Assembly: GCF_014287775.1 (NCBI RefSeq)
Contig: NZ_JACOOZ010000004.1
Coordinates: 62,001-126,000 of the forward strand
Reading direction: 5' to 3'
From: Eubacterium_G segne
Lineage (GTDB): Bacteria; Bacillota; Clostridia; Lachnospirales; Lachnospiraceae
Length of the DNA: 64,000 nucleotides
Of the stretch, positions 28,764 through 37,317 are shown piece by piece; within the stretch, counting starts at the first letter, position 1, and every line of letters begins with the position of its first letter. The notes beneath the pieces are model-generated. The model saw nothing but the letters and a program-made list of their open reading frames with translations, did not search any database and was not told the origin of the DNA. The position numbers were made by a program, and so were the translations under genes.

Positions 28764-28789
28764 GGGGAATTTCTCTTATGAAATTCCCC
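28764..28789 (-). terminator. Stem-loop after the secreted paralogue gene
   Basis: A perfect 10-bp stem (GGGGAATTTC with its complement) and 6-nt loop. The minus-strand T-run is short (ATTTTA), but the position between two transcription units fits a terminator. Confidence 0.65.
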
Positions 28790-28804
28790 TGAGGTTATCA
28801 TTTA

Positions 28805-29635
28805 TTAGTTATAAATGTCAATCTTGCTATTCTCATCTAACTGTTTTAATACTATTTTGTATCTTTTTCGTATCTTCAGTTTTTTATTCACAAGCTTTCC
28901 GGATTTGACTTTCAAAATTATTTTTCCGTTTTTCATAATAAGCATCTTCCCGTATAAGGCACATATTTTTCTTTCACTCCTCATTTCAAATTTTACCTTA
29001 TAACTTTGATGAACTTTTGTATTGTGATTTGCGACTTTTTTTATGTATTCCAGCCAATACCAATTACCAATACCAATGTCATCATAATCCCTCACCCTAA
29101 TGAAACACACCCCTTTATCTTCATATAGATAAAAGTTTTTTATTCCTTTTCGCCCCATATATTGATTATTGTTTTTCAGGTATTTATGCATAACCTTATA
29201 TGCATCAGACCAGTTATCAGCATTAGTCAACCCATAATCTAATGTTTTCTTGGCAAAGTCACTGAATACGGTTTTTCCATCTACTTTTTTTACTGTCCTT
29301 ACTTTTACCCTGCATAATTTTCTTTTATCAAATTTAAAGGAATATTTATTTTTTTTAATTGTCTTAATCTGTTTGTATTTACCCCTTTTCTTCACGTAAA
29401 CCTGATATCTGGTATTTTCCTGCCAGTTTTTTATGGTAACTGTAACCTTCTTATTGTTTCTCTTTAAGGTAATAACCGGTTTGACGGGTTCTACATTTTC
29501 TACATAAATGTCAGTATTTTCCGGCTGACTTGTGTTCTGGTTGTTTTCTACCGCATTAATTGGCTGCACATTGTCCAACAATGTTGAGATTGCGAGCAAT
29601 AATACTAGTATTGTCTTTAATATTCTTTTTTTCAT
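28805..29635 (-). CDS. Secreted basic protein of unknown function (paralogue A)
   Basis: This protein of about 276 residues starts with a signal peptide (MKKRILKTILVLLLAIST). A low-complexity stretch follows, then a fibronectin-like beta module (PVITLKRNNKKVTVTIKNW ... RYQVYVKKRGKYKQIK). The C-terminal domain of about 140 residues has the motif NADNWSDAYKVMHKYLKNN and a very basic end. The domain is shared with the upstream gene at 29720-30580. The ATG at 29635 has AGGAGG 9 nt upstream. No catalytic signature was recognised. Confidence 0.75.
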   Translation of the reverse strand: MKKRILKTILVLLLAISTLLDNVQPINAVENNQNTSQPENTDIYVENVEPVKPVITLKRNNKKVTVTIKNWQENTRYQVYVKKRGKYKQIKTIKKNKYSFKFDKRKLCRVKVRTVKKVDGKTVFSDFAKKTLDYGLTNADNWSDAYKVMHKYLKNNNQYMGRKGIKNFYLYEDKGVCFIRVRDYDDIGIGNWYWLEYIKKVANHNTKVHQSYKVKFEMRSERKICALYGKMLIMKNGKIILKVKSGKLVNKKLKIRKRYKIVLKQLDENSKIDIYN

Positions 29636-29719
29636 AAAACTAATCCTCCTATTCAACTCTCTTGTACCGTAATGCCCTCCCTACATCACCATATGAATTT
29701 GCTCTCTCTTGCCAACTAA

Positions 29720-30580
29720 TTAATAGAATAGCTTGCCGTCTTCATCTAACTCCTTCAATACTATTCTATATCTTTTTCGTATCTTCAGCTTTTTATTTAC
29801 AAGCTTTCCGGATTTGATTTTTAAAATTATTTTTCCGTTTTTCATAATAAGCATCTTCCCGTATAATGCAGGTACTTCATAATCACATCTCATCTCGAAT
29901 TTTACATTATAACTTTTACGAACCTTCGTGTTATGATTTACTGTTTTTCTTATGCACATTAGCCGATACAAATTACCATTACCCACACCAGGTTCATCGT
30001 AATCCCTTACCCTAATAAAGCATACCCCTTTATCTTCAAGTAAATAAAAACATCTTATTCCTTTTCGCCCCATATATTGATTATTGTTTTTCAGGTATTT
30101 ATGCATAACCTTATATGCATCAGACCAATTATCAGCATTAGTCAACCCATAATCTAATGTTTTCTTGGCAAAGTCACTAAATATGGTTTTGCCATTTACT
30201 TTTTTCGCTGCCCTTACTTTTACCCTGCATAATTTTCTTTTATCAAATTTAAAGGAATATTTATTTTTTTTAATTGTCTTAATCTGTTTGTATTTACCCC
30301 TTTTTTTCACGTAAACCTGATATCCGGTATTTTCCTGCCAGTTTTTTATAGTAACCGTAACCTTCTTATTTTTTCTCTTTAAGGTAATAACCGGCTTGAC
30401 GGGTTCTACATTTTCTGCATAAGTGTCAGTGTTTTCCAGCTGACTCGTAGCTAAATTACTTTCCTCTGCATACACCACTTTTGTACTTCCTATTGATTCT
30501 GCAACACTTAATGATAAAGCTACAATCAACACTAATGATACTGCCCTTTTCATACAATTCCCCTTAATAAATTTTTTCAT
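29720..30580 (-). CDS. Secreted basic protein of unknown function (paralogue B)
   Basis: This protein of about 286 residues is a close paralogue of the downstream gene: over most of the length the two differ at only scattered positions. It has a signal peptide (1-40), a fibronectin-like module and the NADNWSDAYKVMHKYLKNN domain. Divergence is concentrated in the signal region and in a loop around the RVRDYDEPGVGN segment. The ATG at 30580 has GGAGG upstream. A 28-nt box at 30622-30649, shared with 59453-59480, lies just upstream. Function unknown. Confidence 0.75.
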   Translation of the reverse strand: MKKFIKGNCMKRAVSLVLIVALSLSVAESIGSTKVVYAEESNLATSQLENTDTYAENVEPVKPVITLKRKNKKVTVTIKNWQENTGYQVYVKKRGKYKQIKTIKKNKYSFKFDKRKLCRVKVRAAKKVNGKTIFSDFAKKTLDYGLTNADNWSDAYKVMHKYLKNNNQYMGRKGIRCFYLLEDKGVCFIRVRDYDEPGVGNGNLYRLMCIRKTVNHNTKVRKSYNVKFEMRCDYEVPALYGKMLIMKNGKIILKIKSGKLVNKKLKIRKRYRIVLKELDEDGKLFY

Positions 30581-30621
30581 AAAAATACCTCCGTTCTTAA
30601 TTATCATCCTCTTATAATTAA

Positions 30622-30649
30622 CAACGTATGAAACCCCATTTCGGAACAA
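30622..30649 (-). promoter_or_regulatory. 28-nt conserved upstream box, copy 1
   Basis: The plus-strand pattern is CAACGT-n-TGAAA-nnn-CATTTCGGAACAA. The same pattern with identical spacing recurs at 59453-59480. It lies 42 nt before the start of paralogue B and is followed on the minus strand by an AT-rich TATAAG. It may be a promoter or operator. Confidence 0.5.
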
Positions 30650-30729
30650 TATTTTTTGTTGTTTTTTTGTAAATAATCTATTAAATCTGTTTTTATGCTT
30701 TATTTTTGATAGTAATTATGCTTTTCCTC

Positions 30730-31002
30730 TTATTTTTCATAAAAGTCTCTTTCATCAACTACAGGCAATCTTTTCACTTTCATATCCTCTATGAGAATAA
30801 ATCGCTGATTTTGCAAAAAAATTATTAACTGGTCTATCTCGCTCTCTTTCCCCTGTACTTCCATTTCAACTGTTCCATCATAAAGATTTCTAACCCATCC
30901 CGTAAGACCTAAAGCTCTTGCCTTATATACTGAATAATATCTAAAACCTACTCCCTGAACTCTTCCATAAAAAATTATATGTTTTCTAACCATCTTATCC
31001 AT
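30730..31002 (-). CDS. acyP: Acylphosphatase
   Basis: This 90-residue enzyme hydrolyses acyl phosphates. The signature FYGRVQGVGFRYY carries the catalytic Arg (R21), and GWVRNLYDGTVE carries the catalytic Asn (N39). The length is normal for the family. Start is either the first or the fourth codon (both Met). It is flanked by hypothetical genes, with no clear operon role. Confidence 0.93.
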   Translation of the reverse strand: MDKMVRKHIIFYGRVQGVGFRYYSVYKARALGLTGWVRNLYDGTVEMEVQGKESEIDQLIIFLQNQRFILIEDMKVKRLPVVDERDFYEK

Positions 31003-31018
31003 CCTTTACCTATCGCTT

Positions 31019-31294
31019 TTATAAAACCACTACTTTTTCAAGACAATTATGCTCTGCTCCGTTCTTCAAATCGGCAACAAAATCGTTTATGTCTCCCTTT
31101 AAGTATTCCTCTAATTTTTTGTTGCCATCCCACTTTTTAATTATAATCTCCTGAATATATTTATTAAAGTATTTAGTTAAATCTTCTCTTGAAAACTTAA
31201 TTATGCCACTATTCAGTTTAGCATAATCTTCCTTTTTCGCCTTATTCATAAGATTTTTACCAATAAATATACATGCTAATGTATGTCGTAGCAT
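31019..31294 (-). CDS. Hypothetical protein, possibly a fragment
   Basis: This is an open frame of 91 codons whose 5' end overlaps the broken end of the DUF6323-like frame by 19 nt in another phase. The first Met has no ribosome binding site, and an internal Met at codon 16 has none either. The protein is polar and helical (FSREDLTKYFNKYIQEIII). It may be a real small protein or the displaced 3' part of a decayed gene. No family was recognised. Confidence 0.4.
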   Translation of the reverse strand: MLRHTLACIFIGKNLMNKAKKEDYAKLNSGIIKFSREDLTKYFNKYIQEIIIKKWDGNKKLEEYLKGDINDFVADLKNGAEHNCLEKVVVL

Positions 31295-31527
31295 AATATT
31301 ACATATATTATAAAATTATTTTGGTCAATGTAATTAGAATCACAAAAGCAAAGGATGATTTTTGGAAGTATACTTTCTCCCAATTCCACCCTTTGCTCTT
31401 CCTTCAAAGTTTCATTTTTCGATTTTGCCAGTACCCGGGCATCCTCCATTGAAAGGGTAAGTCCAAATTTTTCCGTATATTCGTTTACCCTAAGAATATT
31501 TTCCACCTGATACTTTTCCATTAACAT
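31276..31527 (-). pseudogene. Truncated DUF6323-like protein
   Basis: The N-terminal 70 residues (EKFGLTLSMEDARVLAKSK, VELGESILPKII, FCDSNYI) resemble DUF6323, a small protein common in Lachnospiraceae. After QNNF the sequence becomes hydrophobic and unrelated (IIYVILCYDIH) and stops. The C-terminal half of the family is missing, which suggests a deletion or frameshift. The usual partner gene of this family is also absent nearby. Assignment is from memory of the motif pattern. Confidence 0.5.
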
Positions 31528-31651
31528 TACAAGCTATTTTTTGCTCTCCATAAACACCTCACAATATATATTAGTTTGGTGATTATACCGCCATTTTCAG
31601 GCAAGTAACAGTCTTGAAAATTATAGATTTTTGTGATAATGAAAAGACATA

Positions 31652-32386
31652 TTACTGTTCATGATAGCCTTTTTCATCATAAACAATGTTTTTCCCCTCC
31701 ATGTCCGTGTATGAATATGTACGATTATTCCAATCCATGGTAAAAAATTTATCAAGAATTTTCTTATCCTTATTATGAAAACCTGAAACCGTTATCTTCT
31801 TATTGGTTTTGTCAATAGTTACATATTCTTCTGACATTCTGCTGTAGAACTTAACAGCATCGTCAAAGGATACATTGTCAAACATAAATCCCACCAGTGA
31901 ATCTTTATCGTTATCATATAATTCTGATATCTCTTTACTTAAATTCACACTTGCAGGCGTAGGTATGTAAATATCATTTCTCACTGCACCGTTTGTGACA
32001 CTACAACAACAATCTGCGCAATAAACATTGTCTTTTTCTGATTTATAAATTACATAATAATTGTTATCATTGTAAAACAACTTTGCTTCATTCTTATAAT
32101 TATCTGTGTAATAATCGTAATTTCCTACAAAATCTTTGGAATTTTCTTTTTCAAAATCATCCAGACTTTTGGTTGAATAAAATCTTGTCCAACATTCACC
32201 ATAGTTTGTTTTGATTCGTTTTTCATCATTTGTCTGACAAATTGCATATCTGTTATCTTTTCCATTCCAGTTGCTAACATACACATTTGCTTTTCCTTCA
32301 CTATTAAGCCTGATTATTACCCCGGCTATTACAGCTACCAATACTACCAATATGCATATTATCGTTATTTTCTTATTTACTTTCAT
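31652..32386 (-). CDS. Membrane-anchored hypothetical protein
   Basis: This 244-residue protein has a single N-terminal anchor (about 7-28), then a polar extracytoplasmic domain rich in Asn, Asp and Tyr. A Cys cluster (VYCADCCC) near residue 125 may form a disulfide or bind metal. No lipobox is present. The neighbour at 32540-33133 has the same anchor-plus-domain layout. No family recognised. Confidence 0.6.
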   Translation of the reverse strand: MKVNKKITIICILVVLVAVIAGVIIRLNSEGKANVYVSNWNGKDNRYAICQTNDEKRIKTNYGECWTRFYSTKSLDDFEKENSKDFVGNYDYYTDNYKNEAKLFYNDNNYYVIYKSEKDNVYCADCCCSVTNGAVRNDIYIPTPASVNLSKEISELYDNDKDSLVGFMFDNVSFDDAVKFYSRMSEEYVTIDKTNKKITVSGFHNKDKKILDKFFTMDWNNRTYSYTDMEGKNIVYDEKGYHEQ

Positions 32387-32539
32387 CTTTCCTCCCTCGA
32401 ATTTTTCATTTTTGCCTTTCTGTTATTTGTTTTTGTATAAAAACACTTTTATTTATTATTTGTATGATACCTTAATATGCACATATTGTCAATTTTAATA
32501 TGAGAATCGAATTTACCCGGTTCATTTTCCATATACCTA

Positions 32540-33133
32540 TCAATTAACTACAAATTCGGCAGCAATCTTGCTTTCATGGGAAGTAGAAGAATCATTACTT
32601 ATAACATTTCTGTCCCACAAATAAACTTCCTTTGGTTCACTAACATCAGTTCCTTCTATGTTATAGGAATAATAGATAAACATCTTGTTCTTATGTTTTA
32701 TAAATCCGCCATCTTCACCTATGGTACCGGTTCCCATATCCGGACTGACAAAAAACTCAAACCGTCCATATCCATCCTGTTCTTCGCAAAAGGTTTGCTG
32801 ATTTTTCGGAGATTCGTTTGTAAAAACCTTTCTCATATCTGTGTCTTTTGAAGTCAATTCAAATTTGAAATAACCCTTATGATTTTTTGTATCTAAGGCA
32901 GATTCTAATAATTTTATTTTGTATCCGTCTATTGAGCTAACATTATCTAAATATGTATGAGTTGCAAGATTTTGGGATTTTATATTAAAAAATTCGTCTA
33001 AGGTCTTTTCCCTATTAACAATATTATCTTCTACCACGCCGACTACCGTGTCATCAGTAATTATATAAAAAATAATATTTGCTGCAAAAATAACGATTAG
33101 CAATGTAAATATAATAATCAATGCTTTCTTCAT
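32540..33133 (-). CDS. Membrane-anchored hypothetical protein
   Basis: This 197-residue protein has an N-terminal anchor (about 3-25) and an extracytoplasmic beta-rich domain of about 165 residues. The ATG at 33133 follows AAGGA. It is separated from the similarly built gene at 31652 by about 150 bp, so the two may be expressed separately. No motif points to a function. Confidence 0.6.
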   Translation of the reverse strand: MKKALIIIFTLLIVIFAANIIFYIITDDTVVGVVEDNIVNREKTLDEFFNIKSQNLATHTYLDNVSSIDGYKIKLLESALDTKNHKGYFKFELTSKDTDMRKVFTNESPKNQQTFCEEQDGYGRFEFFVSPDMGTGTIGEDGGFIKHKNKMFIYYSYNIEGTDVSEPKEVYLWDRNVISNDSSTSHESKIAAEFVVN

Positions 33134-33248
33134 GGATTTTATTCCTTTCAAACTGATAAGTATTTTCTAACTTATATGATTATAGCATTTATTCGGCTTT
33201 ACATTAGTTAATCGTTACTTAATTATTTTAATTTGTTGATTAATTTAA

Positions 33249-34799
33249 TTAACTTAGCTCTCCCTGTTTTAAAAACTTAATGGTAAATCCCCCATACACC
33301 ACAATTCCAATTACAACTTCTGCTACCAGTAAAAACAGACTTCTTATATTCGTATTTCTTACCAATACTTTAAATATTATAATAGCAATTCCCATTATGA
33401 AAGTTCCTACCAAAGGCTTTAAAATGGCATTTTCCCAGTGGATTTGTGGCGATATTTTTTTCTTAATAAATACTGCATTTAAAATCAATATAAGCAGTGG
33501 AAAAATAATATCTCCAATAAGTAATCCGTAGGCTCTCAAATCCGTATATTTAATCATAAATACAACCAACACGATATGTACACCCAAGGATATTCCACTG
33601 TTCATTACAGGTACCTTAAAATAATTACATCCCTGAAGTATTGACGTTGAAATAGTTGAGAATGAATATAAAACTGCCGATATACTACCATACAATAACA
33701 GATTTGCAGCCAAATTATGTAAACTTCTCAGATTTGGAAAAAGCACTCTCATTATTTCATCAGAACATAATGTAAGACCTGCTGCTGCCGGCAATACTAC
33801 CATGCCTGTCATTTTAATAAGTTGAGCTATATTATGATTAATTTTCAACTTATTTTTCGTGGAAAATGCCGTAGTCAGTTTAGGAATAACGGAAACACCA
33901 AATGCTGTAGCCATTCCAATTGGCAAATTTATCATTTGGGTATATTGCGTATTAAAAACACCCTGCAAATCAGTGATATACGTTTCCTTAAAACCCTTTA
34001 AGCTCATAATATCAGCGAAAAGATAATCATCCACCGTATATCCTATCTGGTAAATTGTCTGACTTAATATTATTGGAATCATAAGGGATAATAATGACGC
34101 AAATATTTCTTTTACCTCAGTATAGGATATGGACATTCTGATTTTGTTTCCGGAATTATTTTTATAATAAATTATCATTACGCAAACAAGTGCCGCCATT
34201 GCCCCTGCACATGTTCCCATGGTTCCACCCATTGCTCTCAATGCAGCTTCATTATTGCTCCCAATAATCAAAACTGTAATTTGTCCGGCAGCAATGATGC
34301 TTACTACTGCATTAATTATCTGCTCAATAATCTGTGACAGTGCAGTTGGTACCATATTCCCATATCCTTGGAAGTAACCTCTAAAGCATCCCAAAACTGA
34401 AACGATAAACGTAGTAGGTGCCAAAACCTTCAATGGCATTTCCAATCCTGTTTTGTTATACACTCCTGCCAGCCCATCCGCTCCAAAATATAATCCCATT
34501 GCAGCCAATGCTCCAACGATAACTGAAACCAGCATTGCCACCCTGAAAACTTTAATTGAATCTTCTTTACTTCCTACTGCTGCCTTTTCAGATACCAGTT
34601 TTGAAACGGAAATCGGCATACTGTAGGAAGACAGTGTTAGAACAATTCCATAGATTCCAAATGCCACAGAATATATACCATTTCCCGTATTCCCCAATAT
34701 ATTTGCCATAGGTATTCTGTAAACAAATCCTATTATTTTTGTAGTAAGCCCGGCAGATGCCAATATACCTGCCTGAATTGCTAATGATTTTTCTTTCAT
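33249..34799 (-). CDS. Polysaccharide/lipid flippase of the SpoVB-MurJ-like (MOP) superfamily
   Basis: This 516-residue protein with about 14 helices resembles SpoVB/YtgP-type oligosaccharide-lipid flippases. The N-terminus (AGLTTKIIGFVYRIPMANILG) and the central RGYFQGYGNMVPTALSQIIEQI are characteristic. In sporulating relatives SpoVB acts in cortex synthesis; other members export lipid-linked glycans or lipid II. No sporulation gene is adjacent. The nearby galactofuranose glycan operon offers an alternative role in surface polymer export. Confidence 0.88.
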   Translation of the reverse strand: MKEKSLAIQAGILASAGLTTKIIGFVYRIPMANILGNTGNGIYSVAFGIYGIVLTLSSYSMPISVSKLVSEKAAVGSKEDSIKVFRVAMLVSVIVGALAAMGLYFGADGLAGVYNKTGLEMPLKVLAPTTFIVSVLGCFRGYFQGYGNMVPTALSQIIEQIINAVVSIIAAGQITVLIIGSNNEAALRAMGGTMGTCAGAMAALVCVMIIYYKNNSGNKIRMSISYTEVKEIFASLLSLMIPIILSQTIYQIGYTVDDYLFADIMSLKGFKETYITDLQGVFNTQYTQMINLPIGMATAFGVSVIPKLTTAFSTKNKLKINHNIAQLIKMTGMVVLPAAAGLTLCSDEIMRVLFPNLRSLHNLAANLLLYGSISAVLYSFSTISTSILQGCNYFKVPVMNSGISLGVHIVLVVFMIKYTDLRAYGLLIGDIIFPLLILILNAVFIKKKISPQIHWENAILKPLVGTFIMGIAIIIFKVLVRNTNIRSLFLLVAEVVIGIVVYGGFTIKFLKQGELS

Positions 34800-34906
34800 A
34801 TTAAGTATTTCCTTAAAATTCGTATTTCCTGTAAAATTGCCTGTGCTAATAAATCATTTTAACACATATCGTATAATTTTAATATATTCCATTCTATATA
34901 CAACAA

Positions 34907-34931
34907 GGAAGCATCCGTCACCAATGCTTCC
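34907..34931 (-). terminator. Stem-loop after the M15 fragment
   Basis: GGAAGCAT and ATGCTTCC form an 8-bp stem with a 9-nt loop. The minus strand continues with TTGTTGTAT, so this is a weak terminator or a remnant. Confidence 0.5.
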
Positions 34932-34953
34932 CTGTTACCTCTGTCAATTTTCA

Positions 34954-35304
34954 CTACTTCAAATAAGCTGATTTCATATAACCGACAGTTCCCCTGTATC
35001 TGACTTTTGCATATTTCCCTTTTACAAACATTACTTCCACCTTTTTGCCATTTGGCACTTTCCTAATGGCTCTTGTCTTGGTTCGATTCCATATTCGTAA
35101 TTCCTTTCCATTGCTAACTTTAACTGTCCATGATTTTCTAAAAGTATCATAATCCCTATATTTCTTTTTTAAATACAGCGGAGTGTCTCCCCATTCTCCC
35201 AAATAAAAATGTGGAATATCCACCGGGCTGGTCCAATCACCTCCCCAGGATAATCCCACACTTTTAGTTTTCGCAATTTTTGGGATTTTTTTAATTTTAT
35301 TTTT
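34954..35304 (-). pseudogene. M15-type peptidoglycan peptidase, 3' fragment with SH3 domain
   Basis: The frame is open from the TAG at 35305-35307 and encodes the C-terminal catalytic part of an M15 peptidase (GLSWGGDWTSPVDIPHFYL, where Asp and His are metal ligands). A bacterial SH3-like module of about 60 residues follows (RAIRKVPNGKKVEVMFV, YRGTVGYMKSAYL). The N-terminal half, signal peptide and first zinc ligands are missing. Upstream, in the same frame, lies the end of an acetyltransferase, so a deletion has joined the two. Not expected to be active. Confidence 0.72.
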
Positions 35305-35433
35305 CTAAAATGCCAAATCCTTTGCCTGAATTTTATCTTCTTCACATACTCTGCGAATTACCCTGCAAGGATTTCCGGCAGCCACTACCATTGATGGAAC
35401 ATCCTTCGTCACAACACTTCCTTTGATTACTTC
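35305..35433 (-). pseudogene. Sugar O-acetyltransferase, C-terminal fragment
   Basis: The minus strand reads EVIKGSVVTKDVPSMVVAAG then NPCRVIRRV and ends with TAG. This is the last hexapeptide-repeat coil and C-terminus of the LacA/maltose acetyltransferase family. Only about 42 codons remain. It abuts a small membrane-protein ORF on one side and the M15 fragment on the other. Confidence 0.7.
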
Positions 35434-35434
35434 C

Positions 35435-35617
35435 TTACCTCATAAAAAAGCCCAAACATAATAGCATTACCCATGAAATAATTGCCATAAAAATACCTAT
35501 TAAGCACAAGGTAATCAAAAGCCACGGTGCTATTTTTTGTCTATTATATATACTTGATACAATAATGATTATTCCTATAATAATCATTATTACAAATAAA
35601 ATCATATAACCTTCCAT
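35435..35617 (-). CDS. Small membrane protein
   Basis: This is a 60-residue ORF (or 56 from the internal Met) with two hydrophobic helices around a short basic turn (YNRQKIAPW). A weak GGAAGG lies close to the internal ATG. A 13-bp inverted repeat sits just upstream at 35649-35685. The ORF is flanked on its 3' side by gene fragments. Function unknown. Confidence 0.45.
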   Translation of the reverse strand: MEGYMILFVIMIIIGIIIIVSSIYNRQKIAPWLLITLCLIGIFMAIISWVMLLCLGFFMR

Positions 35618-35648
35618 TGTTTTCTCATCCCTTTATCCCAATCCATAA

Positions 35649-35685
35649 TTTATCTCCTAAATTATATTGTATTTTAGGAGATAAA
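35649..35685. repeat. 13-bp inverted repeat upstream of a small membrane gene
   Basis: TTTATCTCCTAAA and TTTAGGAGATAAA face each other with an 11-nt centre. A partial third copy (ATTTAGGATATAAA) follows at about 35691. There is no T-run. Either an operator or a terminator remnant of the MATE gene. Confidence 0.5.
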
Positions 35686-35755
35686 TCAATATTTAGGATA
35701 TAAAATCCCTATTTATATAGTATTTCTTCTTTAAACCAGTGTATTCTTACAAATC

Positions 35756-37123
35756 TTAACTTAAACTTTCCACTTCCCTCTTTTCTATCCTTTTCAAAAA
35801 TGCATATCCCACCAGACAGGCTATAATCTCTGTTATTGGAAACGCCCACCAAATCAGCGAAACTCCCATATGACCATTTCTTACGGCAACAGAAAAAATT
35901 CCTGCCAAAGGTAATATAATAACCATTTGTCTAAGCAGAGAAATTACAAGGGATGCTATACCGCCCTCTAATGCCTGATAAATTCCCTGATATGCTATGT
36001 TGATTCCGGCAAAAATAAAGCTAATTGAAATAATCCTCATTGCACTGATAAAATACTCCCTTGACTGTCCTGCATTAAACAATGTTGCAAACGCCCCCGG
36101 AAATATTTCCGTAATAAGTATTCCTAAAATCATCAAGATTCCCGTATATATAAGACCGTATTTTATCCCTGCCTTGATTCGCTTTTTATTTCCCATTCCA
36201 TAGGCAAAAGCTATAATCGGCGTAATTGCATCTCGTAGTCCGAATGCAAGGAACAACACGAACTGCTGCACTTTATAGAACAGACCATACGCAGTCTGTG
36301 CCGAAGGACTGAACTTCAAAATCAGATTCATCACATAAACCATAATAGACATAAGTGCCTGCGCAATAATTGCCGGAAGTCCGATTGCGTATATTTCCTT
36401 TATAATTCTTCTCTCCGGTTTCATATACTTTACACCATGTTCAAACTCTTTATTTAGTTTTATATGGAAAGTAAATAACAAAGCTGTTGACGCTATCTGT
36501 CCGATTATAGTTGCATATGCAGCTCCCTCTACCCCCATTTTAGGAACAGGTCCTATACCATATATCATAATGGGATCTAAGATAATATTTACCACGGCAC
36601 CTACAATCTGACCAATGGTAGAATAGAGAGAACGTCCTGTTGCCTGTAGCAGTTTTTCAAACAATGAAAAGAATATAATGCCAAAAGAAAACACGCAACA
36701 TATTCTCAAATAACCTGTTCCCATGGATATAACTTCCTTATCAACTGTCTGGGATAAAATGTATGTCCTTACCCCAACTACTCCAAATAATAAACACACC
36801 ACATAGATGATTACCCCTAAAAACAAACTGTTGCCTGCAACCTTTGCGGCTTTTTTGTTGTTACCCTGTCCCAAGGTTCTAGCGAGCAGTGCATTGGTTC
36901 CCACACCTGTTCCAATTCCAATTGCCACCATTAACATCTGAACCGGAAATACCAGTGTAAGTGCATTTAATGCTGCTTCACTTCCCTCTTTCATATTTCC
37001 AACAAAGGCACTATCCACAATATTATAGACTGCCTGCAATGCCATAGACAAAATCATTGGTATTCCCATTTCAACCATAAGCTTATTTACCGGCATTTCT
37101 TTCATTTTATTACCTGTAGCCAT
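35756..37123 (-). CDS. MATE family multidrug/metabolite exporter
   Basis: This 455-residue protein with twelve helices is a cation-coupled MATE exporter. The N-terminus (MGIPMILSMALQAVYNIVDS) and the mid-protein repeat (IGLPAIIAQALMSIMVYVMN) show the internal duplication. AGGAGGG precedes the start. Its leader is unusual: a consensus promoter followed by two tandem terminator hairpins with a common loop sequence (37149-37276), so expression should be controlled by premature termination. Substrate unknown. Confidence 0.93.
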   Translation of the reverse strand: MATGNKMKEMPVNKLMVEMGIPMILSMALQAVYNIVDSAFVGNMKEGSEAALNALTLVFPVQMLMVAIGIGTGVGTNALLARTLGQGNNKKAAKVAGNSLFLGVIIYVVCLLFGVVGVRTYILSQTVDKEVISMGTGYLRICCVFSFGIIFFSLFEKLLQATGRSLYSTIGQIVGAVVNIILDPIMIYGIGPVPKMGVEGAAYATIIGQIASTALLFTFHIKLNKEFEHGVKYMKPERRIIKEIYAIGLPAIIAQALMSIMVYVMNLILKFSPSAQTAYGLFYKVQQFVLFLAFGLRDAITPIIAFAYGMGNKKRIKAGIKYGLIYTGILMILGILITEIFPGAFATLFNAGQSREYFISAMRIISISFIFAGINIAYQGIYQALEGGIASLVISLLRQMVIILPLAGIFSVAVRNGHMGVSLIWWAFPITEIIACLVGYAFLKRIEKREVESLS

Positions 37124-37148
37124 CTTAATTTAACCCTCCTTTTTCCAT

Positions 37149-37207
37149 AAAAAAAGTGTGTGCCTTTTTCATAAGCTGGACTTACGCTGATAGGCTACAC
37201 ACTTTTT
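37149..37207 (-). promoter_or_regulatory. Leader terminator hairpin 2 (promoter-distal) before the MATE gene
   Basis: GTGTGTAGCC pairs with GGCACACAC (one bulge), extended by A/T pairs, and is followed by a run of seven T, then the AGGAGGG of the MATE gene. The loop contains CAGCGTAAGTCCAG (37176-37189), nearly identical to hairpin 1. As an intrinsic terminator inside a leader it is an attenuator. Confidence 0.75.
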
Positions 37208-37232
37208 AATTACACTATATATATTTTAAAAC

Positions 37233-37276
37233 AAAAAAAGAGTAGCAAAAACTGGATTTACGCTAGTCTGCTACTC
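37233..37276 (-). promoter_or_regulatory. Leader terminator hairpin 1 (promoter-proximal) before the MATE gene
   Basis: GAGTAGCA pairs with TGCTACTC and is followed by seven T, so it is also a complete intrinsic terminator. The loop contains TAGCGTAAATCCAG (37252-37265), matching the hairpin 2 loop in 12 of 14 positions. It begins only a few bases after the predicted transcription start. Confidence 0.75.
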
Positions 37277-37288
37277 GTTCAATACGAT

Positions 37289-37317
37289 ATTATATTTCTG
37301 ATTTTAAAAAAAGTCAA
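37289..37317 (-). promoter_or_regulatory. SigA-type promoter of the MATE gene
   Basis: TTGACT (37312-37317) and TATAAT (37289-37294) on the minus strand with a 17-nt spacer. Transcription should start near 37282, giving a leader of about 160 nt. Confidence 0.8.

Noticed and set aside
30622..30649. Reading the conserved box as an ECF sigma promoter on the plus strand because of GGAAC
   Set aside because: The distance from GGAAC to any common -10-like word differs between the two copies, and the plus-strand direction points into minus-strand genes.
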